From Isoetes taiwanensis (Eukaryota; Streptophyta; Lycopodiopsida; Isoetales; Isoetaceae), in assembly GCA_021234155.1 (NCBI GenBank), contig JAJEKV010000206.1, positions 374,001 to 438,000 of the forward strand: DNA of 64,000 bases, given 5' to 3'. A program made the position numbers and the translations under genes. The notes beneath the pieces are model-generated. The model was not told the DNA's origin. It worked only from the letters and a program-made list of their open reading frames with translations, and did no database searches. The number at the start of each line of letters is the position of its first letter. The first letter of the stretch is position 1. Shown here piece after piece: positions 24,584-36,600 of this stretch.

Positions 24584-26298
24584 TTTGATATTTAGATTTT
24601 TGGGTGTCAAATCATTTCATGTTTGGGGTATCAAATCATTTCATGAAATCATACAAGAGTCTTGTTGGAGACTTTAATGCTTGTATAGGTCGATCTAGAA
24701 CTTGAAAGTTCTATTTTAAACAGGCCACTTTTTGAAGGGAAATTTACTGGCTTCCTAGACTGAGGAAAAAATATTGCCTTCTGGGGCGTGGGGTTCAATT
24801 CTCCAATCTCTTTTTTTAGGTGCCTTACTGCAGCCGTTTAATCTAACTTTCACGAATAGCATACATAATGAATCTTTGTCATTTCTTCATAGTAAGTTTT
24901 ATGTTTATGGAATCAGAGCTTTCCTGATATGCACTTTCGAAGGCCAAGTATAACGATTTCAGACTTCAGCTTTTCGTATTTGCTGATTGTACTCAATTAT
25001 AGGTAGTAGAACTCTTGTATTTCACCAGGGAACTAGAGGACTTTTACCTTTGGTAACAGATTAAGAAAATCAAGGAACTGCGTACCTCCTATGTGGTGTA
25101 ATAGAATCATCTTCTCCACATGGTCTAAGAGAATCTTCTTCTCCACATGATGGTCTGATGGCACTTTGGTTACAAATGGGATGCAAGGACATCCCATATT
25201 TTGATATGCCACCATATTAGAATATATTCTACTTGAAAGCTCTAGTATTGCACTTGACTTGAAAGCTCTAGTATTGTAGCTTTCTTAACAATCACCTTAG
25301 GAAAATGTGACTGAATACAATTGTTGCAAACAATGCTCTGTCGTGATTACTACCATCTCGGATCATGAGGTTTTTGCTATTAAAACCAGTATTTTGTTAC
25401 ATATGATTTTGTAACATAAACACGCACTTGTACCATGATGTGGCTTCTAAGACAATAGGTTTGAAACATGAGAGTTGTTTTAATGCTAAAATTTTCATAT
25501 CAATTGACATTATCGTCTATTGTCTGTTGCTCAATGCTAATTTGAAGTTAGTTTGCATGTCAATTGACAGTTTGTAGTTGACATCACTTTCTGTTATCTT
25601 GCAATATTGGCCTTTGTTTGGTTATCTTGCAATATTGGCCTTAGTTGGTCTTGGTTATCTTGCAATATTGGTCTTAATTGGTCTTGTTCAACAAGATATG
25701 CTTGTGTGTTTTTTATCTTGAGCAAATGCAACATGTATCTTTGACCCCAAAAAAAGGGGACTAACAAAAAGGTGCAGCACAAGGCTTGGACAATTTTAAG
25801 CTTCATTATGTAAAATAGAAAAGGTAGTCACATCCATTAGATATAGTTTTATTAGGCTTTTGGAATGGAATTGAATTAAATAATATGATAACAAAAAGTA
25901 CTGAGGTCATGAAAGTGTGAAAACAATCAGAGTATTAACTTTATAGAGCATTGCTTTAAAAGATATACCAAGACAACGTAAATTCACATGAATAGTGTAA
26001 GAAAAAGGGCATGAGGATTTATGAGATATGAATGAATTGAAGGGAGATTTGGTGTAAACAAATCTAATGATAAAACAAATATAGTAGAGCATACATTGGT
26101 GACAATGAGGTGAGTTAAATGTTCAAAATAAATGAAAGCACAAGGATTTGAACCTATGCGTGTCACTATTAAGCCTAATATGCGGTCACTAGGTCGTCAC
26201 AGAAGTTGAGTATAATAATACAATGTTCAACAGTTGCTTAGAAACCACAGATTTTAAGTGTTCATTTGTTGCAAACTGGTCATTCGACAGAAGGCGCT
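24584..26298. other. No gene recognised; small triple repeat
   Basis: The only clear structure is gttatcttgcaatattgg present three times at 25591-25672. The rest holds no supported gene. Confidence 0.5.
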
Positions 26299-26760
26299 CT
26301 AGTGATTTTGTAAGGTACGCATCTTTGCCAAAATGGAGGCAAAAAGACCGGCTTTTCCCCATACCTTAAGCCAATTCTTAATCGCCTTGGCTACCTTAAC
26401 CCACCAGTACATCCAACCAGTTTTTCCAGTAGGCCTAGGATACTTATTCAACACCTGCTGAAATCTAAGAATAAACTCATCATGATCCAATAGGCTAGTG
26501 TTGAGCTTAAAGTATGTCCTCCTTTTTTTGATGGTGTCCCTAGCCATAATCCTTAGCTGCTGAGGGAAGTGATCCGAAAGAGTGTAGCCTTCTAAATTGT
26601 TCACCCTGTTACTGTGATTCCATACGTTTTCAGATAAATAAAACCTGTCATGTAAACATAAGGTAGGGTCCACCCTTTTGTCAGTCCAACTATAAGAATC
26701 ACCTATTCATGAAGAACTCAAAATAGGGTTATGAGGACGGATTAAAAAAGCTGATTGGCT
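26299..26760 (-). pseudogene. LINE endonuclease-end fragment
   Basis: On minus the frame from 26673 reads FYLSENVWNHSN, then YTLSDHFPQQL. The SDHFP block is the last motif of the apurinic-type endonuclease of L1-like LINEs, and the following charged segment suits the linker before reverse transcriptase. The start of the endonuclease and everything after the linker are missing. Confidence 0.65.
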
Positions 26761-26796
26761 TTTGTTAATAGAACAATATCCTTAGCATTCTGTTAA

Positions 26797-27093
26797 CAGA
26801 ATAGAATAGAATAGAATAGAATAGAATAGAATAGAATAGAATAGAATAGAATAGAATAGAATAGAATAGAATAGAATAGAATAGAATAGGTTTTTAGCGT
26901 CCACGGGGACCAACTGGCCTATGGGACCCAAACAAAAAGAGAGCAGCAAGCGTATTACTGACAGGATTAAAAAACCCCCGCCCCAAAGGGTTTTCGAGGG
27001 AAAAACCTTAGCAGTAATAAGCATGCTGACAGACTGTACAATTGCATAGGACAATTCAAGACCGTCCCGTAGGACACAAACGAGTCCGTGCAT
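26797..27093 (-). mobile_element. LINE 3' end with hairpin module and (TATTC)18 tail
   Basis: Read on minus, 27027-26945 contains the same hairpin module as 34538-34621 and 58841-58924 (outer stem CAGTAATA/TATTACTG and a CCC-TTTG-GGG stem). It is followed by gggtcccataggcc, ggac, a short A-run and about 18 perfect copies of a pentamer (26800-26889). This is the 3' end of a LINE of the same family, truncated to the untranslated region. The uninterrupted tail suggests a young insertion or slippage growth. Confidence 0.8.
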
Positions 27094-29950
27094 CCATAAC
27101 CTCCTGGAGCATTAGCATTCAAAAGTTACAACTTCTTCCTTCTTCAATGAGACCGAAATTCCTCGCAACATATGCCTTCAGTACCAATTCATGGCCATCA
27201 ATAGCAAAAGCAGAATGGGCTTGGTGAGAAGGTGGAAGCGAAGGTTGGCACTTAAAAAACTCTCTAGGGCATTTTAGGTTAGCAATCAGTATTTCATGGC
27301 CATTCCTTCTGTGGAATCGAAAACTATTATAGATTACAGTACATATAAGTACATATAATTAGAGAGGATTTCCATCAAACATTTGTAAGTTCCAAATTCA
27401 CTTCCTCTGCTGCAGAGTTTTAAGAAATTTGTTACAAGGCCAGATTATAAGAAATTTGTTAAAGGCCAGATCATAACCACAAGAAATTAGTAAAATTGAA
27501 AGGGAAAGCTAGGTAGAGACTCGGAATACTTTTATCAGGCAAACTTATCAGCTCAATCTTGTAGATGCAGCACCGTTTCCAATCTTTGGTGAGAGTGACT
27601 AGGATGAAAACGTGAATATTTACAACTAGAGATGTGAGGAGGCTAACAAAAGATAGACGAGAGAGGTGGCAATACTTTGTTTGTTTTCTACCAAACTTAA
27701 AGACAAGAGACAAGTTCATTCCTTCCCAAATATGACCCAATGGAATTGATATTTGGTTTAAGTTCAGTGGCTCAACCGCAAAAGACAGTATTTGCTAAAT
27801 AAAATTGTAGCTGGTTAGAGGAAGAAAATGGGAGCAATATGCCAGCATATGAAAGCTAGGGAATTTTCTTGCCAATACAAAGAACACACTATAGCGGCTT
27901 CAACACGACACTCTCATTGCCATGGCTTAACCTCAGCCTTGAACGCTACTACGGTTAGCACTACCAGAAAATTTTTGCCTACAAAGAATTACAGATTGGA
28001 ATACGAAAAATAGTAGGTGTTAAGTATTCATCATCTTAGAAAAATAAAATGAAAAATAAAACACCTCAGAATAGGACCATCCAACGCAGATTTCTTCTCT
28101 CTTGCTTTAAATAGTTCATAGCCAGCTAAACTCAAGAATCACGACATCTTAAAAAATGATGTAACTTGATGCCTTTAAAAGCTTGTATAGAGGTATCTCT
28201 ATACGTGCATGAGATACTACTAATCTTGCTGCCTTTTGCATGCCTTTGTTAATCGTGCTTAAACTCAAACATTGGGACCGTGTAAAATAGCTGTGAATCT
28301 CTTGGAAGACATGAATATAATGGAGGAAGAGGATAGTGGGGAAAGCCTTAAAAGAATAGTGAGATAGGGTGGAAAATGAACAAGGGGCCAAGAAACATTG
28401 CTCTCAGACTATCCCAATGTGTAAAAGCCATGTCGAATTTGAAAAGAAAAAGGACTGGCAGGAAAACGTAATATTAAGAGCATCATAACATATACTCATA
28501 ATAATGAGATCCAAAAGGAGCATAGATTGCCACAATAAATGAGGTACTGTAAGCTGATCTATCATCATATGTATTGTTACAAGGGCTATAACATGTTATC
28601 TCCAGCAAAAGATGAGAAATTTCATACTTCAAATGATATGCAAAATGCTCAAACTCAAAACATGTTCCAAGCCAAGCCTATGTCACTCATGATTGATAGC
28701 TGTTGCCGAGAGTAAAGACCAACATTTGAACACAAGGAAGATCTATAAAAATTTTTTTTTTTTTTTTTTTTTTTTTTGAAGGAAAGATAATACAAAAATT
28801 AATTGAAAAGCCCATTAACCTAGCCGGGTACTATGGATATGCATGTAAATCAGTGGCAATGGAAATCCATGGTCAAAGCCGTAGCAAGGAAAACACAGAG
28901 ACAAATATGGCTAGGTGAATTTGGCAAGTTGCACAGTATGGAAAAGCATTTTGGGGTTAGTGCGACGTTCTCCAACATGTATGTTTCGCTATTTTTCTCA
29001 ACTGTCCCTTTCCTTAGATCAAGGCCTAACGATCAGGTGAACTTCCACATTCAATTTTAGGACATGTAGATAGCCTAGGCTTTTAGATAAGGTGACACTC
29101 AAGATAGGGTTGTTGTGCTAAGAAGAAACGGGGGGAGGGGCAAGTTGCAAAAATTCTATGAATGGACTAGCATACTAGGACTAGCTTGAAAGCTTCAAGA
29201 AAAGTGCAAGTTGTGGGGATCTCGAAATGGACTAGTTAGACTTGCAATTAGCTTAAAACGTTCAATACTTTTTTTTGTATGAGTATTGGAGCTAAAGTTC
29301 GTATCATGGTAACATCTAAGCACAGATGATTTATTAAAAAATGTCTCTTGTCTCTTGTGGCACATGAAAAATGGATGTGCCATAAGATAAGGTACAATGA
29401 GAAACAAAAAATAGTTATGGGGTTTTATGATTGGACTGGGTACTACACTAATGGTATCAGCATAAAGATGACAACTTCTAATTTCTAAGCCTAGTGAAAC
29501 ATAGTTGTCCTATAGAAGCATTATTTGAAATTACCCCCTGTAGTAGATGAAAAGGGAATGGGCCCTAAGATACTTGTTTCTCATTCTTGCAATGTGGCCT
29601 TCAATATTCTACATAGAATTAGAGAAACAGAATTGTTTTTTTGGAAATTGAGTCTCAATAGATGTTTATCAATGTTAATAGCTTTCAGGCTTGTAAATTA
29701 ATGACCTAGAATTCTTCATTGGATCATTCACATAGAGCAAATAAGGAAACTTAGCCTATCTACTGGTAGTTAAAACAAAAGAGGAGAGGACAACACTTCT
29801 AGTATTATATGACAGGTGACACAACCATAATAGCACTTTTATTATTATATAATACATGACAAAACTATGATATATTCAGGTAGATCCATATTTCAAGTTC
29901 CTAAGTTCTGATCCTATTTAGAATGCCTGCCAGTTACCACAGCAAGCAAC
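27094..29950. other. No gene recognised; T26 tract
   Basis: No supported gene. A run of 26 T residues is at 28752-28777 and may mark a minus-strand poly(A) tail. Confidence 0.5.
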
Positions 29951-30277
29951 GTTGTTAAGTACGTCAAAATCCGTACGTTTAAAAAACGTTTTTTAAGATT
30001 TTTTGAAGATTTTTAAAAATTAAAAAAAAAATCTTTAAAAACGCGTATTTCATATAAAATACGTTAAAAATCTTTAAAATCCTTAAAAAATCTTTAAAAG
30101 TCCTTAAAAATCCTTAGACTGTGATTTTTTTAATCCAAAAATATGGTATTCTTGAACTTATTTATCTGCGTATATAAAATTCTTATATTTCTTAACCCTC
30201 TATAATAAGATTCAGTTTCTCATTAGGAAAGCATGTAAGAGACAAACTATTAGCTAAAGGAATATTAAAATTAGGCA

Positions 30278-30313
<36 letters not shown>
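29951..30313. repeat. Low-complexity A/T repeats and (ATT)n
   Basis: 29965-30115 is built of repeated aaaatctttaaaaatcctt-like words with acgt inserts, and a similar relic is at 31505-31580. A perfect (ATT)n of about 11 copies is at 30279-30313. Confidence 0.7.
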
Positions 30314-31949
30314 TATAATAAATCAACTTATAACATTACGCTAGCCATTAAATTGAAAGGGTAGATTTAAACATTAGTATGTATAGGATAGCCTATGTAA
30401 ACAAATATCGATATTGACATTTTTATTGGGAAACAGAAAGGAACTTGCTAAGGGAAGCATTTAGCTAGCTATACTAAACAATGCCAATCTAATCCAAACT
30501 GCATGGGCTTATTTTTTGTATGTCATAGTACTTATTGTTATAAGGCTTGAGTGAGTTCTTCATGGAGCTTGTTTTTGTATGATTTGTACTTGAAAGTGTT
30601 CTTGGAATAGTGGACATTTTATGATGCTTTGACGTTTGTTGTTTGACCTATGTATATTCTGCCCAAAAAGTCACGATGTGGAATGGCGAACCTCATGACT
30701 TGATTATTATGAGTTTTCATGCGAACATAATACAATTTATGTACTAGTATATCTTTATGCCAAAAGGCTTGCTCGATCATTAGATCTCAAGAAGGCATAT
30801 TGAGTTGGCTAATTTGTTGTTATATTCTTGAATAAGGCAGAGACCATAGCGGAAGTTTTAACATAGTTCATTTCAACACCATAGGAAGCTCAGTTTGCAC
30901 AGTCGTAGCCCAAAGCAGGCTTATGTAGATGCCATAGCTAGCTTGTCTTCTCAATCATTGCTTTGTCGTAACAATGGAAATATTAAATCCTATTGACTGC
31001 TTTGTGTCATTGGCACTTGCAAGTGTTTTTGTATATTAAAATTATTGCCATTTAATCGAACTGGCTTAACATACTTGAGACAATATGATTTGATGTATAG
31101 AAGCTATGTTTGCAATCAGCCTAGAGAGGTGGTGAAGATATTGATTCTTGGTCTAATAAAGCGCCTTAATCACACATAGAATGATCCATTCTAGCTATGG
31201 CATTTTTTCTATTCCAATCCTCTATTATAAGTCTGCTGGGCTTTGTTGGATATGGAAGCACTTGTATTGTATTTCAGGTCCTTGCTTGCATTTTGGTTTT
31301 CACTTGCCTATTTTGTTGGCTCCAACCCGGCATTTATTTTTTGCTTCTCTGCTTATCCTTGTAGCCTTTTTGTGCCAAGTTCTCTACGTTGGATAAGACA
31401 GTGAGAGCTGATGTTTAATCTCTGGTCTTGAGAAGGAAATTTCAAAAAACCTGCCTGTAATGCATTCCCTCAACTTTGACATACACCTTCTTGATGTTTC
31501 GTTTTGGGACTTGCTGTCAATGTTGTTAAAAAACCCGTTTTTTATTTTTAAAGTACCTATATAAAAATCCTCAAGTTTTTTAAAGGATTTTTATGATTTG
31601 GTATGGCCCAAAAAATAAATAAAAAAATTGCACATTTTTTGTACTGACATTTTTGCTACAAGTTATAAGACGTAGCATACCAACAAGTAAATCAGAAGCT
31701 TATGTTGCTATTAGAAACTATTAAGTTCAAGTACAAAGATATCATAGCTGTTTTGCCATGCAACCCTTAAGAAAGTTCAGAAAAAATAACATCTAGATGG
31801 ATAAAACGAACTCAAGATGAGGACTACCCATATAGTCATTAAGATACATCTCTCAGGGACATGTCTCGCAGGATAGAACTTTTGAGGCTTTGTGAAGAGG
31901 GAACTCAAATCCATCGACTACTGTTAGCTGTGGTCATTGTCGGTGAATC
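30314..31949. other. No gene recognised; presumed upstream region of the MORN gene
   Basis: No coding exon was recognised. Promoter and 5' untranslated sequence of the downstream MORN gene should lie here, but no convincing TATA box could be chosen. Confidence 0.4.
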
Positions 31950-33618
31950 ATGATGTCGTCACAAAGGTACCCATTTATTTTTTAGATTTGACCTGTCATG
32001 AGTGGATAACAAATTAATTGAAAACTTCGGGCGCAGTCCACAGACATCTACTTCATGTGCAGAAAAGAAGCTCAGAAAATGGGAAATAAGTGACCATCTT
32101 GCCAATAAGCATGGCTTTTGTCACAATGTTTATTGGGTTACTGGCGATATCTACAGAGGCGAGTGGAAAGAAAATAAACGAGAGGGTATAACTTTTGGCC
32201 TTGTATTTTTATTTTTTTCATATTGAAGGACGTCATTATATTTCATCATCACATCATGAATACATTCTACATGTCATATAGAAGCCAATCCACTACCTAG
32301 GCTCGGCATGTTATGAGTTCCTTTGCATGTGATTATCGAGCACATATGGCAGGTTTAAAATCTCTACCACAGGACCGGTTGGTGTTGGTCTTGCGCTTTG
32401 CCTTTGTCTTGGTCTTGGTCTTGGTCTTGGTCTTGGTCTTGGTCTTGGTCTTGGTCTTGGTCTTGGTCTTGGTCTTGGTCTTGGTCTTGGTCTTGGGCTT
32501 GGGTTTTGCCTTTGCCTTTGCCTTTGCCTTTGCCTTTGCCTTTGCCTTTGCCTTTGCCTTTTTGGTGGCTTTGTAATGATTTTCCTCACGCATGATATAT
32601 TTGTCAAATAGAAGTAAGTTACTTATAGATTTGTTTCTTGAATAGGAGCTGGTATACATACCTATAAAAGTGGCAATCGCTATGAAGGTCACTGGAAGAA
32701 TAATAAATGGGATGGGCTTGGCACATTCTTTGTTATTGATAATGGGAGATATCGCGCCGTATATAAGGGACATTGGAAAAGTGGAAAGAAACATGTAAGT
32801 TGAAGTTGACCACTTATATTCCTACACTATCTATAATTTGCCCTTTTCTTGATCATTGGTCTATGAGAGAAACTTTAATTAAATGAGAATATCTGGACAT
32901 GACTAAGTCTTATTCATAATCCACAGGGCGATGGCAGTTTATTTGGTTCTTTTGGAGAAGTGTATGAAGGCAATTTTGAAAACGATATGCGAAATGGCAT
33001 TGGAAAACAATCATATTGGTGTTCAGAGACAAGAAGCTATCATATATACATGGGGCAATGGAAGGATGACAAGAGAGAGGGTATAGGGACATTGAAACTG
33101 GGTATGTTCTCTCAGCACAACTCTTGTGTTATGATCTAATGTTAGTAGACAATGCTATTAACTTTAGAAAGAACAAGAGTCATCACATTTTTGAATCTAG
33201 AAGTCAGTCTGATCTTGTTTTAGGAAATGATATAATGTACGCTGGCCAATTATTCATTGTCACTTTTTTCGCCAAGGTTGCTTGTGGTTATTATGTTGCA
33301 AGATAGATTATACTTTTACGACATACCACATAGGAAATTTAGATTGGCATCATAAAAATTTTGCGGATATCCTTAAATTTTTTTTTTTTTAAAGGGAATT
33401 ATTGTTTAAGATAATGTATCTATTGTCTAAAAGACTATTTGACACGCATTTACAATTTAAGTATGTTGTTAGATTATTTGAGTTGTTTCGTGCTATTCTC
33501 TGCTATTTTTTAGAAGGAATTGTTGTCGAAGAGTGTAGCTATTGTTTAGAGGACTATTTGATACGTTGCTATTTAAGTATATTATAGATTATTTGAGTCG
33601 TTTTGTGCTATTTCTGGG

Positions 33619-33656
<38 letters not shown>

Positions 33657-36600
33657 CAAGCTTGCCTAACCTGAGGTACAAATACTAAGGGGTAAAAGAA
33701 TTGCTTGAATCTTACCCTTTCATACAAGAATTCCTTATCCTGTCCCAACCACTGATGAATTACCAAATTTATACATTAATGGCCAAGAACATTAGTCAGC
33801 TTCTAGGAAGTTACTTGCCCTTCTACAATACCATTTTTTCCTGGAGCTCTCTTCTACCTCGCAGGTCGACAATGAAGGAGATCTTGGAGCTCTGGCCGGC
33901 TAGAGTAGAGGCATTTCATTTTCATACTTGCTAACACTGCATGGCATGCTGGATTTGCATGTATTGCAAGGCTCTAGCACCAGGAGATATGTCACATTCT
34001 ACTTTGGAAAGGCAAGACGGAAAAGGAACACTGATCCATGTTTCTTCTGATCCTAAGCTTTTGCAACAATATCTTAATGGTCGTTTTTCTCAAAAGATAT
34101 GGGACGCAGTTACTTTGGCCCAAGTGAAAACTGGTCATTATCATGCACACATAAATCCCACTTTGGCACCAGGGCCCCAAGCTTATTTGCTTGCTTCATT
34201 GTCCAGGAACAAGCTTGTAGCTATTGCATCAATTCGCACGGGGTCCCACAGTGCTACGGATTGAGGAGGGAGATGGGAGCGGCCGCGAATTGCCGCGAGA
34301 AGTTTAGACTATGTGCCTGTTGCCGCCATGAGGTTATTGAAGATGAAAGCCATACTCTTCTGAGTTGCCCTGCTTTTGAGATAGTCCGGAATCATTTTTC
34401 GACCCTAGCATTCCATTCCACGCTTCCACAACTTCTCAGCGCACCATCTGTGCATGACTTGGCATTATACATACTTGAGGTTCTAGATAAACGTCTGCAA
34501 TTACTGAGCCCTCAGTAGTCATTATCTAAGCTTGTCTAGTATCATCATTACTGCAAAGGTTTTTCCCTTGAAAACCTTTCGAGGCAGGGGTTTTTTAATC
34601 CTAGTAGTAATGATTGTACTAGCCCATTGTATGGGTCCCATGACCTATTGGTCTCCATGGACGTTAAAAAAACTATTCTATTCTATTCTATTCTATTCTT
34701 ATGTTTCTTTAGGTCTTAGAATTTTGTATTTTTGGTTGTTGCATCCTCTGTGGTAATATTGTAGCCCCATTCATGCCCTTGGTATTTGATCCTAGACAAT
34801 GTAGAGCTTTGTTAAAATATCCAAACCCACCATATTTGTTCAGGCTGGTATTCTCAAATCTTCGTGTTCTGCAAACCCCTGGTATTTCAAGCCAGTAATG
34901 TTCTTGTCATGAATCTGCAAAGCCTGCACTTTGGATAGAGTCATGAGAATCATGGTCAAAACCTTCCAGTGTGCATTTGTTTACTAGGTGCACAAATTTT
35001 TGTTTGGATGGAAAGCAGCCCCAGACCAAGAGACAATGAGCAGAGGTGAGACAATGTGTTCCATAAGCTGGGAGTTCCTTTTAATCAATATTCATGTAAA
35101 TATCAACAATATTGGATCCCCAAGAAGATCAAATAGTTGCAGAGGAGAAGTTTTCCTTAGGAAAGGCTTCCATGCACTAAAAGGAGAGGGCATCCTTAGG
35201 TATATATTTTTATCAACATCATCCTCATCATATTATATTCAATAGATATCACTGTCTTTTGTGATCAAATATACTAGAGTAATAGAGCCACTTATATATA
35301 TAAATCAGCTGATTGACAATACTGTCAATTTAGCAAAGGATGAAAGGCACATCACCACCTATTTGCTCGGTATACAAAGGGATATGCTAGTTCTTTGAAT
35401 ACGCCTTAAATTGCAGGTATGTTTTCTCAGTTTGTTCAGGTGAAAAGTGCCAAATAGTAGATGGACTAAAGAGATTTCAACACTTTGCTAGTATGTGGAG
35501 GATAATAGGGATCCTCATCTTATAAGTTCTTCTTACAAGACTTTGCCCTTTTGTTTAGTACTCCAGAAACATTTGTCTAGAGCTAATATGCATTGTGGAG
35601 AAATCGCTTTCTAGAGCTAATTTTAGTTGTTGATCTTGCAAAAACTGAAGGGAATATTATGGGTTTCTGAATCAGTTTCTTGTTACATGGCATGGTCAAC
35701 TATAACATGCAGTTATCACTAGGGATAAATTTGGCATTCCTGCATATCAATATGCCATTGCCATGTCTTGTAGATTGGACCTCTTGTAGGAAGCTTTAGA
35801 GCTTTTACTGCCGTTGGCATGGTGTACCAGTATAGCCATTGGAAACGGGAAGTTCCTCGTTGGTTGTGCCTTGCGTGAAATGCACATCTACGGCGGGTGA
35901 GTTTTTCTCGAAGGTGGAGCTATATTGTGGTTGGACTATCACAATCCCGAGGCAGCAAGGGGATAATCATGAAGGAATCTTTAATCTTTACTGCTAATAG
36001 CACTGGCATCCTGCAGGCAACTAATTGCATTCATTTCCAAATTCCTGGATTTGAACTTTGGGACAGACTTAGAGTGTCATGCTAGACCCTAGATTCGTGA
36101 TTTCTAATGCTTCAAAAGGTTGAGCTTATGAGTTGCCCTGCTTTGCATTTGCCTGTTGTACAATTCCTCCACGAATTAATCCTTTTATAGGTAAAGTTTA
36201 TAAAATGGGGTCCATATTATCAATCAAATATTTGCATGGCTAAGGAAACAAAATCCGTTGGTGTTATAATGTGTTAGACGGCCCATCTTCAAAGGCCTAG
36301 GAATTTTACGGATAAGGGAAAGGCCCCCTGGCCTATTTTCTGCCCGGGAAAGCGGGCCGACGCGCGAAGCACGGAGGCCTGCTTGACCGGGCAGAAAACA
36401 GGCCAGGGGGCCTTTGCCCTAACGTAAAGGGACCATTGGACCACTCCGATGTCGCCACTTGTACCTGCATCAGGCAAAAACAACGGAATGACAGGTAAAA
36501 AAAACAGAAAGAGTGAGTAAAAGCGACAGAATGTCGCGTAAAAAAAAGGAGAAATGAGAGTAAAATTTTTGGACGACTTTCTGTGTTTGGAAAGAGGACA

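Noticed and set aside
32311-32607. Open frames of VLVLVL/FAFAFA, SWSWSW, RPRPRP and TKTKTK type on both strands
   Set aside because: They result from the hexanucleotide repeat, which keeps every frame open; they lie inside an intron with good splice sites.
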